DNA from: Promethearchaeota archaeon
Lineage (GTDB): Archaea > Asgardarchaeota > Lokiarchaeia > Sigynarchaeales > SOKP01
Reading direction: 5' to 3'
Assembly (NCBI GenBank): GCA_019894655.1
Contig: JAGXNZ010000329.1
Span: 1 to 7,467, forward strand
Length of the DNA stretch: 7,467 nucleotides
Of the stretch, positions 1-4,980 are shown in pieces (the first letter of the stretch is position 1; every line of letters starts with the position of its first letter). Below the pieces are notes generated by a model, which saw nothing but the letters and a program-made list of their open reading frames with translations, made no database searches and was not told the origin of the DNA. The position numbers and the translations under genes were made by a program.

Positions 1-34
1 ATTCTATAATCTCTTCCTTAAGATTAGAAGTCAT
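1..34 (-). CDS. Start of an unidentified gene (partial, runs off the left edge)
   Basis: Only eleven codons are visible, reading MTSNLKEEIIE, so the product cannot be identified. What supports a real gene is the upstream signal. On the minus strand a good archaeal TATA element (TATAAA, bases 72 to 67) lies about 38 bases before the ATG. That predicts a transcript starting near base 43 with a leader of about ten bases. A weak GTGAG just before the ATG could serve as ribosome binding site. There is no homology evidence, and the piece is too short to judge codon use. Confidence 0.4.
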   Translation of the reverse strand, partial: MTSNLKEEIIE

Positions 35-66
35 ATTATCTCACTATCTGAATAATTAAACCAACT

Positions 67-72
67 TTTATA
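67..72 (-). promoter_or_regulatory. TATA box for the left-edge minus-strand gene
   Basis: On the minus strand the sequence reads AAAATATAAAAG, close to the archaeal TATA consensus. Its distance to the ATG at base 34 fits a near-leaderless archaeal transcript. Prediction from sequence only. Confidence 0.4.
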
Positions 73-124
73 TTTTCTTATCTTGCTTTTGATTATAATA
101 GTAAAGAATCCATTAAATTTGAAC

Positions 125-148
125 CAAAATTATAGAATCAAAATTATA
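125..148. repeat. Short tandem direct repeat, CAAAATTATA twice
   Basis: CAAAATTATA occurs at 125-134 and again at 139-148, a spacing of 14 bases. It lies about 30 bases before the small ORF at 176, in the right place for a TATA region or a regulator site. In sequence this AT-rich it may also be chance. Confidence 0.3.
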
Positions 149-175
149 AGAACATTTTAAAAACGAGTTTTAAAA

Positions 176-304
176 ATGAATTTGTTTTGTTCGAAATATC
201 AAAAAACCAATATTTTACTAAATATTTCTGAAGACTGGGAAAAAATTGAGAAATATTTATATGAAGACCGTTTGAAAAATATTGAAGAATTTCTCCAATT
301 CTAA
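176..304 (+). CDS. Small hypothetical protein, 42 residues
   Basis: An ATG opens a 42-codon frame ending in TAA, just before the toxin-antitoxin promoter. The product starts MNLFCSKY and its second half is rich in acidic, lysine and aromatic residues. A helix-like stretch, ISEDWEKIEKYL, lies at about residues 17-28. No domain is recognised. There is no Shine-Dalgarno sequence; an imperfect TTTTAAAAAC/GTTTTAAAA inverted repeat lies directly before the ATG. It could be a genuine small gene, the end of a degraded larger gene, or chance, since a frame of this length is not rare in AT-rich DNA. Confidence 0.25.
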   Translation: MNLFCSKYQKTNILLNISEDWEKIEKYLYEDRLKNIEEFLQF

Positions 305-312
305 GGTAAAAA

Positions 313-338
313 TTATATAATTTTGATATTAATAATAT
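313..338 (+). promoter_or_regulatory. Toxin-antitoxin promoter with overlapping palindrome
   Basis: TTATATAA at 313-320 is a candidate TATA box, 31 bases before the antitoxin ATG at 351, which suggests a nearly leaderless transcript. A perfect palindrome, ATATTAATAATAT, follows at 326-338, between the TATA box and the predicted transcript start. Ribbon-helix-helix antitoxins usually repress their own operon by binding such dyads, so this is the likely operator. That role is inferred, and AT-rich palindromes also arise by chance. Confidence 0.4.
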
Positions 339-350
339 TATAGAAATAAT

Positions 351-593
351 ATGACAGAAATTAAACTTAACATACCTAAATCTTTACATGAAAAAATGAA
401 AAAACACCCCGAGATTAAATGGGATACAATTGCTCAATCAGCTTTAAAACACTATATCGAAAAAATTGAAATCACTGAAAAAATTGCATCAAATAGCAAA
501 TTAACTATAGATGATGTTGAGGATATTAGCAATGAAATTACTAAAAGAAGTTGGCAAAAACATAAAGAGTATCTTGAAAAATTAAAAAAATGA
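351..593 (+). CDS. Ribbon-helix-helix antitoxin (VapB-like) of a PIN toxin pair
   Basis: This 80-residue protein has the usual build of an archaeal VapB-type antitoxin. The N-terminus EIKLNIPKSLHEKMKKHPEI gives a beta strand followed by a helix, the ribbon-helix-helix DNA-binding fold (about residues 1-45). A charged, lysine-rich tail (about 46-80) is expected to wrap around and block the toxin. Its stop codon overlaps the start of the PIN gene (ATGA at 590-593), the translational coupling typical of these operons. It probably dimerises on the palindrome at 326-338 and represses its own promoter. The gene is intact although the toxin frame next to it is broken. If the toxin is dead, the antitoxin may survive as a regulator or as protection against related toxins. 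Confidence 0.8.
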   Translation: MTEIKLNIPKSLHEKMKKHPEIKWDTIAQSALKHYIEKIEITEKIASNSKLTIDDVEDISNEITKRSWQKHKEYLEKLKK

Positions 594-1051
594 AGCTTAT
601 CATTGATACTAATGTATTAATCTCTAGTTTATTAAAAGACTCAACAACTAGAGAACTTATTCTTAATTAAACATTTGAATATTATTTACCTGAAATCGTT
701 ATAAGTGAAGTAAAGAAATATCTTCCATATATTATTCAAAAATCGGGACTAACTGAGGAAGAGATAAAAAAATTTCTAAATACATTACTTGAAAACTTAA
801 AATTAGTGCCTCTTGATGAATATGAAGAAAAAATGGATGAGGCTATGGAGATTATCGGTAAAATAGATGAAAAGGATACGCAGTTTATAGCTATAGCTTT
901 ATCAATTAAAAATAATGGAATATGGTCTAATGATAAACATTTTGATGAGCAAACGAAAATAAAAACCTATAAAACCATTGATATCATTAATCTCTTAGAG
1001 AAAAAGTCGAAAACTCAGGATGACGAAAAGGAAGATAATAAAAAGTTATAA
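590..1051 (+). pseudogene. PIN-domain toxin (VapC-like RNase) with an in-frame stop
   Basis: Read through, the frame encodes about 153 codons of a PIN-domain ribonuclease of the archaeal toxin type. The start MKLIIDTNVLIS and the late motif GIWSNDKHF are characteristic of that family. The acidic metal-binding residues are all present: Asp6, Glu40, Asp96 and Asp115. However, codon 27 is TAA (668-670), between the first and second active-site residues. Translation from the coupled ATG would stop after 26 residues. A downstream GTG at 806 (codon 73) opens the rest of the frame, but it would lack Asp6 and Glu40 and has no clear ribosome binding site. The remainder shows no other damage, so the stop is either recent or a sequencing or assembly error. 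Family assignment is firm; inactivity is inferred. Confidence 0.8.
621..654 (+). repeat. Nine-base perfect inverted repeat inside the PIN gene
   Basis: TCTCTAGTT (621-629) pairs perfectly with AACTAGAGA (646-654) across a 16-base loop, ending 13 bases before the in-frame stop. It could form an RNA hairpin early in the toxin message. No function is known. Confidence 0.4.
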
Positions 1052-1096
1052 TTCTAAAAAAATTTTCTTAATTTAAGGTTAAAATAATTTATGTGC

Positions 1097-1143
1097 TTTT
1101 AAGTTAAGTAAAATTCTTTTGGTTTTTTAAAAAAAACTTAAAA
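1097..1143 (+). terminator. Possible terminator after the toxin-antitoxin operon
   Basis: TTTTAAGTT (1097-1105) and AACTTAAAA (1135-1143) form an inverted repeat. The loop contains T-rich runs (TTCTTTTGGTTTTTT, 1114-1128) that suit archaeal U-tract termination. The rest of the gap from 1052 to 1273 shows only a six-base AATGAT/ATCATT dyad (1204-1223) and no gene. Confidence 0.3.
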
Positions 1144-1273
1144 TTAAGTGATTTAACAAGGTTTTGAATAAGTGAGATGGACATAGTTTTAAATTTAGTT
1201 ATAAATGATATTAGAACATCATTCTCGTAAAGAAAAAGTTTTACTATTCGGGGATAATTATTATCAAATTATT

Positions 1274-1283
1274 AAAAAAAAAA
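1274..1283 (-). terminator. U-tract terminator of the ubiquitin-like gene
   Basis: Ten consecutive A on the plus strand give a run of ten U in the minus-strand transcript, about 24 bases after the stop codon of the ubiquitin-like gene. Such runs end transcription in archaea without needing a hairpin. Confidence 0.5.
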
Positions 1284-1306
1284 GATTATTAAGGTATAAT
1301 TTTCAT

Positions 1307-1642
1307 TTACTCAAAACATCCAGCAGTACTGGCAGGAATTAATAGAATGTCGTCACCATTACTTAAATTATAGTCTCTTAATTGATCATTATCATCCATG
1401 GTAACTCCCCCAGATGACAAGTGAAATTCATCTGGATCGAGCCCGAATAAATTTCCTAAGGTATGTTTAATGTCACTTACACTGTTGGCGTCATTCACTG
1501 TCAATTTTTCCTTCTTTTCGCCAGGACCGATGGTGGACATAAAGTATAAGGTGGACTTCTTCCCTGAGGACGGTATCTTTGAAGCTGGTGTTTTGGATTT
1601 AACCGGTTCTAATTCTTCGTCAAAATCTTCTTCAAAACTCAT
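1307..1642 (-). CDS. Ubiquitin-like beta-grasp protein with a Cys-Phe-Glu tail after the terminal glycine
   Basis: This 111-residue protein has a flexible acidic, Ser/Pro/Lys-rich N-terminus (about residues 1-30) followed by a ubiquitin fold (about 31-108). The best match is in the second half: FHLSSGGVTMDDNDQLRDYN corresponds to ubiquitin [20 protein letters not shown]. From there the two run without gaps to the C-terminus, placing Gly108 at ubiquitin Gly76 and Ala107 at Gly75. Three residues, Cys-Phe-Glu, follow. Ubiquitin precursors often carry such a tail, removed by a protease (Rpn11/JAMM type in archaea) to expose the conjugating glycine, so this may be a pro-form. No E1, E2, E3 or protease gene is in the window. 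It could instead act as a sulfur carrier of the Urm1/MoaD kind, or not be conjugated at all, because the diglycine is missing. The fold call is strong; the function is open. Confidence 0.8.
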   Translation of the reverse strand: MSFEEDFDEELEPVKSKTPASKIPSSGKKSTLYFMSTIGPGEKKEKLTVNDANSVSDIKHTLGNLFGLDPDEFHLSSGGVTMDDNDQLRDYNLSNGDDILLIPASTAGCFE

Positions 1643-1692
1643 TCAAATCACATTTAGTTTTTTTGAGATTAATACTCTCATGGTAATTAAGT

Positions 1693-1702
1693 ATTATAAA
1701 AC
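1693..1702 (-). promoter_or_regulatory. TATA box of the ubiquitin-like gene
   Basis: On the minus strand GTTTTATAAT lies about 55 bases before the ATG at 1642. It predicts a transcript start near 1672 and a leader of about 30 bases. A small dyad TGAGA/TCTCA (1664-1680) sits at that predicted start. Confidence 0.35.
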
Positions 1703-1761
1703 CGATTGGAATGAATTTGAATTTTTAATCCTCAATTTCTCAATAATAACGATAAGAACAA

Positions 1762-1770
1762 TTTTTAAAT
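1762..1770 (+). promoter_or_regulatory. TATA box of the zinc-ribbon membrane protein gene
   Basis: TTTTTAAAT lies about 45-50 bases before the ATG at 1815, predicting a transcript start near 1790-1795. The leader would then contain the GGTGA ribosome binding site at 1799-1803, which favours the ATG at 1815 over the GTG at 1800. Confidence 0.35.
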
Positions 1771-1814
1771 GTTGTTGATCATTAATTTAGTAGTATTAGG
1801 TGAAGTTAAAAGCT

Positions 1815-2147
1815 ATGATAGAGTTGCAATTGAAGTGTTCCTCATGTGACTATGAGCGTATTGTCAGTGAGAGGGAGTTTATAGAGGATTTACAGCAATG
1901 TACTAACTGTGATTCAGATAATATTGAGATTGTACCAACTGGGAATTCATATCCGGAAAATTATCTCTCCGAAAGGGCGCGTATTATAAGGAATAGGTTA
2001 AATGTGATTGGTGTAATTAGTATAATAATGCTACTCTTAAGTTTCGCTATCACACTCACAGTATATCCTTTATTTGGAATACCGTTTACGGTAGTTGGTA
2101 TTTTATGTTTGTTTGTAGTCTCTATAGTTTCGCTTTTATGGAGCTAG
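1815..2147 (+). CDS. Small zinc-ribbon protein with two membrane segments
   Basis: This protein of 110 residues starts with a zinc ribbon: CxxC at Cys8/Cys11 and a second CxxC at Cys29/Cys32, enough for one zinc ion. A polar linker follows, then two hydrophobic segments at about residues 62-83 and 87-109, separated by a short turn containing a proline. The zinc ribbon is therefore probably cytoplasmic, with the chain ending at the membrane. A GTG at 1800 would add five residues, but it would use up the GGTGA that serves as ribosome binding site for the ATG, so I chose the ATG. The gene diverges from the ubiquitin-like gene and shares its intergenic region. Four cysteines are too few for a RING finger, so an E3 role is not supported. 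I do not recognise a named family. Confidence 0.65.
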   Translation: MIELQLKCSSCDYERIVSEREFIEDLQQCTNCDSDNIEIVPTGNSYPENYLSERARIIRNRLNVIGVISIIMLLLSFAITLTVYPLFGIPFTVVGILCLFVVSIVSLLWS

Positions 2148-2210
2148 GCACTTATTTGGCTAGAATATTGGGTAAGTAAAATTATCTTCCCAGGAATGAT
2201 TGAATTCTAC

Positions 2211-2223
2211 TTTTCTTTAATTT
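2211..2223 (+). terminator. Pyrimidine-rich terminator after the zinc-ribbon gene
   Basis: TTTTCTTTAATTT lies 64 bases after the stop codon, at the convergent junction with the hydrolase gene. It is a moderate U-rich archaeal terminator candidate. Confidence 0.3.
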
Positions 2224-2281
2224 AGGGAATAACAATTATCCTATCTTCCTTGATTCTATCAAGAACTATTTGAGTTTTTAC
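2222..2281 (-). pseudogene. Relic of the C-terminus of a second Lrp/AsnC-type regulator
   Basis: On the minus strand this stretch reads VKTQIVLDRIKEDRIIVIP and a stop. The intact Lrp gene nearby ends VKTQIVLDRIKEDTTIIIPE, so 16 of 19 residues agree. By my count ten of the 57 bases differ, and the first five differences are synonymous. This indicates a copy that diverged while still translated, not a recent duplication. Upstream of the valine codon the similarity stops and the frame meets a TAA three codons earlier, so nothing else of the gene remains. The relic lies in a different frame from the hydrolase gene, whose last eight codons and stop fall inside it. Confidence 0.7.
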
Positions 2282-3092
2282 TCGATTTTAAATAATATTC
2301 AACCCTGTTTAACCACTCCTCAGTTAAAGCATTGAACAATTCTACTTGCTCTATTTGGAGTACATGACCTGCAGTATCTAAAACTGCAAAAGTAGCTCTA
2401 GGATAGTTTTCTATGATTTCCCAAGCGTCTCGATATCCTACAGCTGAATCTTGTCTCCCTAACAGAAATAAAACTGGCTTGGGAAATTTATCATCAAGGT
2501 CATCCACATCATAAGAAAATTTTCGATTCAAATCTTCTAAGAATACCATATCGGCGATTGTCACGCCTGACAATGCTTCCTCTTTCCCTCTTTCAAAAAC
2601 TTTTTTATTAATAACTGTAGCTGAATACTCAAACATTTCCTTTTCAAAAGGAGTTAAATTCGCATATAAATTTTCATCTTTTATTAAAACAACAGGTTCA
2701 GGTCTATGCCCTTCCATTGGCCAGATTAATGGAGCTAAGAATAAAATTCCATCAATTAATTTCTGCTTTTTTTTGATCAATCCTCTTGCCAAATAACCAC
2801 CATAAGATTCACCAACGACAATAAAATTCTCATCAGGTATGATGTCTTCTATAAACTCTATTATGATCTTAAGATAATCATCAGTGCCTTTAATCCAGTC
2901 TTCTCCTTTAGATTTTCCCATTCCTGGTAAATCAAAATATATCCTTTTATAATTTGGTCGTACATTGAAAATAGGTTCCATGCATCCTTTCATTATCCGA
3001 TGATCGACTGGCCATCCATGAAGCATTAATACTGGATGCCCTTCACCTATAATTTCATAATAGATTGTTATATTTTCAAGTTTGCATTCCAT
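2259..3092 (-). CDS. Alpha/beta-hydrolase fold protein
   Basis: The product of 277 residues is a cytoplasmic alpha/beta hydrolase with all expected motifs. An oxyanion-hole HGWP lies at residues 25-28. The nucleophile elbow GESYGG carries Ser96. The acid is Asp215 in GRQDSAVGY and the base is His243 in DTAGHVLQIE. A cap region lies between, about residues 125-190. The family includes esterases, lipases, C-C bond hydrolases and peptidases, and the substrate cannot be read from sequence. I start at the ATG at 3092; an in-frame TTG at 3101 would add three residues. There is no clear Shine-Dalgarno sequence. The natural end is probably near EYYLK, because the final residues SSKNSNSS come from an out-of-frame relic of an Lrp-type gene. 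A 7-base dyad lies at the predicted promoter. Confidence 0.85.
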   Translation of the reverse strand: MECKLENITIYYEIIGEGHPVLMLHGWPVDHRIMKGCMEPIFNVRPNYKRIYFDLPGMGKSKGEDWIKGTDDYLKIIIEFIEDIIPDENFIVVGESYGGYLARGLIKKKQKLIDGILFLAPLIWPMEGHRPEPVVLIKDENLYANLTPFEKEMFEYSATVINKKVFERGKEEALSGVTIADMVFLEDLNRKFSYDVDDLDDKFPKPVLFLLGRQDSAVGYRDAWEIIENYPRATFAVLDTAGHVLQIEQVELFNALTEEWLNRVEYYLKSSKNSNSS

Positions 3093-3127
3093 CTTAATCA
3101 ATAAAAATTATTAAATTAGATCTCATG

Positions 3128-3145
3128 TTTATCATATTTGATAAA
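3128..3145 (-). promoter_or_regulatory. Perfect dyad at the hydrolase transcript start, candidate operator
   Basis: TTTATCA-TATT-TGATAAA is a perfect seven-base inverted repeat with a four-base centre. It sits about 25 bases downstream of the TATA box, over the predicted transcript start, where a bound repressor would block polymerase. The adjacent Lrp-type regulator is one candidate for the protein that binds it. Confidence 0.45.
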
Positions 3146-3149
3146 TTTG

Positions 3150-3158
3150 TATATAAAT
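3150..3158 (-). promoter_or_regulatory. TATA box of the hydrolase gene
   Basis: On the minus strand ATTTATATA matches the archaeal TATA consensus well. It predicts a start near 3128 and a leader of about 36 bases. It lies between the end of the Lrp gene and the hydrolase, so the hydrolase probably has its own transcript. Confidence 0.45.
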
Positions 3159-3195
3159 ATTGGTTCATATTTCTAAAATTCTCAATTTATTCTAG

Positions 3196-3201
3196 AAAAA
3201 A
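3196..3201 (-). terminator. Short U-tract after the Lrp gene
   Basis: Six A on the plus strand give six U in the minus-strand transcript, about 44 bases past the Lrp stop. Weak candidate. Confidence 0.25.
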
Positions 3202-3244
3202 CTTATTATAATCAGGTGTTGTAGAAATAAATGAAGATTGGATT

Positions 3245-3742
3245 TTACTCAGGAATAATTATTGTCGTATCTTCCTTGATTCGGTCAAGAACGATTTGGG
3301 TTTTAACCTCTTCCACTCCTGGAAGGTTTCGCAACTTTTCAATTAGTTTCATAGAGTCCTCGTGGTCTAAACACTTAGCCATGATAAAAATAGGGTATTC
3401 CCCTGTAACTACGTATCCGTATTTGACTATATCCATGCTCTCTATTTTTGTTTTTATCTGTTCAATTGGTTGTTGTGAGTTTACTCTCAACGACGCTATA
3501 ACCATTTCTCGATAGCCCAATTGACGGCAATCGATTAAAGCCACATACCTTTTAATTAGGGTTTCTTCTAACTTTTGAACGCGAGCTCTTATAGCTGTCG
3601 CGCTCTTCGGCTTTTTCCCCAATTTTTCTGATACTTTTTCAGCAATCTTATTTATCGTTATTTTTCCATCATTCTGCAATAAATCTAAGATTTCTCGATC
3701 AATTTCGTCTATATCGAATTGTTTGGTCCCATTTGTTACCAT
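3245..3742 (-). CDS. Lrp/AsnC-family transcriptional regulator
   Basis: The 165-residue protein has the Lrp/AsnC layout. An N-terminal winged helix-turn-helix (about residues 10-65) begins with the typical DEIDREILDLLQNDGKIT. A connecting strand (VALIDCRQLGY, about 67-77) leads to a RAM/ligand-binding domain (about 78-155). The helix-turn-helix carries a few extra residues (EKLGKKPKSATA) before the recognition helix. I start at the ATG at 3742; a TTG at 3748 is in frame but not needed. The TATA box lies so close that the message would be almost leaderless. The gene diverges from tusA across a 239-base gap, the usual arrangement for a local regulator, so control of the sulfur-carrier operon is plausible but not shown. 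A relic of a close paralogue lies about 1 kb further along. Confidence 0.88.
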   Translation of the reverse strand: MVTNGTKQFDIDEIDREILDLLQNDGKITINKIAEKVSEKLGKKPKSATAIRARVQKLEETLIKRYVALIDCRQLGYREMVIASLRVNSQQPIEQIKTKIESMDIVKYGYVVTGEYPIFIMAKCLDHEDSMKLIEKLRNLPGVEEVKTQIVLDRIKEDTTIIIPE

Positions 3743-3770
3743 TGTCAAAACTCTAAATTTTTAATGTTCA

Positions 3771-3780
3771 ATTATAAAAT
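3771..3780 (-). promoter_or_regulatory. TATA box of the Lrp gene
   Basis: On the minus strand ATTTTATAAT lies about 30-38 bases before the ATG at 3742, placing the transcript start within about ten bases of the start codon. Confidence 0.35.
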
Positions 3781-3871
3781 AGTTAATACTTACTTATAAC
3801 TTTTTTCACTACAAACGAAGAAATTTTTAGTTTTTAAAATTATATACTCTTACACTTTTAAATAAAAAAAC

Positions 3872-3883
3872 TATATTTAAATA
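3872..3883 (+). promoter_or_regulatory. Main promoter (TATA box) of the tusA-dsr operon
   Basis: TATATTTAAATA is a very good archaeal TATA box, preceded by an A-rich stretch (AATAAAAAAAC) that fits a BRE element. The predicted transcript start is near 3900, leaving a leader of about 80 bases, unusually long for this window. The leader holds the inverted repeat at 3908-3937. Confidence 0.5.
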
Positions 3884-3907
3884 GGTGTATGCATTTTATC
3901 TCTACAA

Positions 3908-3937
3908 GGTATACCAATTTTAAACAAAATTTGGTAT
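3908..3937 (+). promoter_or_regulatory. Inverted repeat in the tusA leader, operator or RNA hairpin
   Basis: The perfect palindrome GGTATACC (3908-3915) begins a larger dyad: ATACCAATTTT (3911-3921), the loop AAAC, and AAAATTTGGTAT (3926-3937), with one extra T in the right arm. ATACC or its complement thus occurs three times. It lies just after the predicted transcript start, so it could be a repressor site, perhaps for the divergent Lrp protein, or a hairpin in the leader. Confidence 0.45.
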
Positions 3938-3981
3938 CGAGCAAAAAAAAATAAACAAAATATCTAAAAAAGTTGAAAAAA

Positions 3982-4206
3982 ATGGCAGATATAAAACTTA
4001 ATACAGTTGGAAAAAAGTGTCCTATGCCTGTACTCATGACAAAAAAGGAGTTAAAGAAAATGAGTTCAGGACAAACTCTCGAGTTAATTTCTGATGATAG
4101 AGGAGCCTTAAAAGATGTACCAGCTCTTATCAATAAAACCGGGGATACGATAGTCGAGACAAAAGAAGAGGGCGATAACATTACTTTTACGATTAAAAAG
4201 GCTTAA
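3982..4206 (+). CDS. tusA: TusA-family sulfur carrier protein
   Basis: This 74-residue protein is a complete TusA-like sulfur carrier (SirA/YeeD fold, beta-alpha-beta-alpha-beta-beta). The motif CPMP at residues 13-16 holds the cysteine that carries the persulfide. LKKMSSGQTLELISDD follows as in the family, and the protein ends with a short strand ITFTIKK. TusA relays sulfane sulfur from cysteine desulfurases or rhodaneses to partner proteins, for tRNA thiolation, molybdenum cofactor synthesis or dissimilatory sulfur metabolism. I use the ATG at 3982; an in-frame TTG at 3973 has no better support. It is the first gene of a run that continues with DsrE-family proteins and Hdr subunits. That favours a role in energy metabolism over tRNA modification, though this is inference. 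Confidence 0.92.
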   Translation: MADIKLNTVGKKCPMPVLMTKKELKKMSSGQTLELISDDRGALKDVPALINKTGDTIVETKEEGDNITFTIKKA

Positions 4207-4236
4207 ACCTTAGATTTACGAGAAGAGTGGTAAACG

Positions 4237-4605
4237 ATGACAACCTATTCTTTTTTTATTAGTACTGAACCGTATAAATTTGAAGCGAGCGATTCGTTAA
4301 TAGAAATGTCTAAATCCTTGATTAAAAAGGGACACACGATTAAAGGATTTTTTTTCTTTGGAACTGGCGTTTACAACATTAAGGGAGATATTAGTTGTGG
4401 CTCTTCTATAAGAAGTGTTCCTAAAAAATTAGAACAATTTACCATAGATAATAATATTCCAGTGGCGGGGTGCTCAACTTGGGTAAGCTTAACAGGATTG
4501 AAAGAGTCGAATTTTATTAATGGGGCGAGTGAAGAAGGTCTAGGAGATTTTTCTAATTGGGCCGTAGAATCGGATAAAATAATAGTATTTGGTACGGGGG
4601 GATAA
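4237..4605 (+). CDS. dsrE: DsrE/TusD-like sulfur-transfer subunit
   Basis: The 122-residue protein belongs to the DsrE/DsrF fold and corresponds to DsrE or TusD. The fold starts with YSFFISTEPYKFEASDSLIE and continues with a strand GFFFFGTGVYN. The key sign is Cys79 in VAGCSTWVSLTGL, at nearly the same position as the sulfur-accepting cysteine of E. coli TusD (Cys78). The end, DKIIVFGTGG, is the usual last strand. DsrE accepts a persulfide from TusA and passes it on, normally within a hexamer with DsrF and DsrH, both of which are encoded next. It lies 30 bases after tusA and 5 bases before the dsrF-like gene. A run of eight T inside the gene (FFFF codons) is a possible slippage site, but the frame is intact. 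Confidence 0.88.
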   Translation: MTTYSFFISTEPYKFEASDSLIEMSKSLIKKGHTIKGFFFFGTGVYNIKGDISCGSSIRSVPKKLEQFTIDNNIPVAGCSTWVSLTGLKESNFINGASEEGLGDFSNWAVESDKIIVFGTGG

Positions 4606-4610
4606 ACAGA

Positions 4611-4979
4611 ATGATAGAATCTGTAGTAATAATAACCGATCAATCTCCTATGGGGAAGAATTCAGCTTTAGAAGCAATTCGCATTGGTTCGGGATTTGTT
4701 GCGCTTGGAGAATATGTCAAATGTCAAATCGTATTTACGGGAGACGCTGTTTACTTACTCAACAAGAATGCAAAACCGGAAGTAATTGGAATGGATACAT
4801 TGGACGAAACCTTTGAAATCGCAGACTTATCAGACTTAGAACTTTATGTCGTGGATAAAGCATTGGAAGACGCCGGGATGAGTGCTGAAGATTTAATTGA
4901 ATACGAAAGTTTGAAGATTATCACAATCGATGAAGTTGTTGATTTAATTGAAAACGCTGATACAAGTTTTAGATTTTAA
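4611..4979 (+). CDS. dsrF: DsrF/TusC-like sulfur-transfer subunit
   Basis: The 122-residue protein has the DsrE/DsrF fold and, by position and content, is the DsrF/TusC partner. An N-terminal strand VVIITDQSPMGKNSALEAIR is followed by VKCQIVFTGDAVYLL and LYVVDKALEDAGM, characteristic of the family. It has one cysteine (Cys38), not in the DsrE active-site position, as expected because DsrF is structural in the heterohexamer. It starts 5 bases after the dsrE-like stop and ends 15 bases before the dsrH-like gene, so the three are almost certainly translated from one message. Confidence 0.85.
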   Translation: MIESVVIITDQSPMGKNSALEAIRIGSGFVALGEYVKCQIVFTGDAVYLLNKNAKPEVIGMDTLDETFEIADLSDLELYVVDKALEDAGMSAEDLIEYESLKIITIDEVVDLIENADTSFRF

Positions 4980-4980
4980 C

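Noticed and set aside
1470..1778. Plus-strand open frame of 102 codons
   Set aside because: It lies antisense to the ubiquitin-like gene, and its protein shows no domain-like pattern beyond the mirror of that gene.
1815..2147. Zinc-ribbon protein as a RING-type E3 ligase for the ubiquitin-like protein
   Set aside because: It has only two CxxC pairs, enough for one zinc. A RING needs eight ligands.
3231..3515. Plus-strand open frame of 94 codons
   Set aside because: It is antisense to the Lrp gene, whose protein sequence is clearly the real one.
3858..4181. Minus-strand open frame of 107 codons covering tusA and its promoter
   Set aside because: The tusA reading carries the CPMP motif. The opposite frame is a phenylalanine-rich translation of AT-rich DNA and would overrun the TATA box and leader.
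4347..4357. Run of eight T inside the dsrE-like gene as a programmed frameshift
   Set aside because: The zero frame is intact and gives a normal full-length protein with the family motifs on both sides, so no shift is needed.
4371..4816. Open frames at 4371..4643 (minus) and 4589..4816 (plus)
   Set aside because: Both are shadows of the dsrE- and dsrF-like genes, which have family motifs and tight operon spacing.
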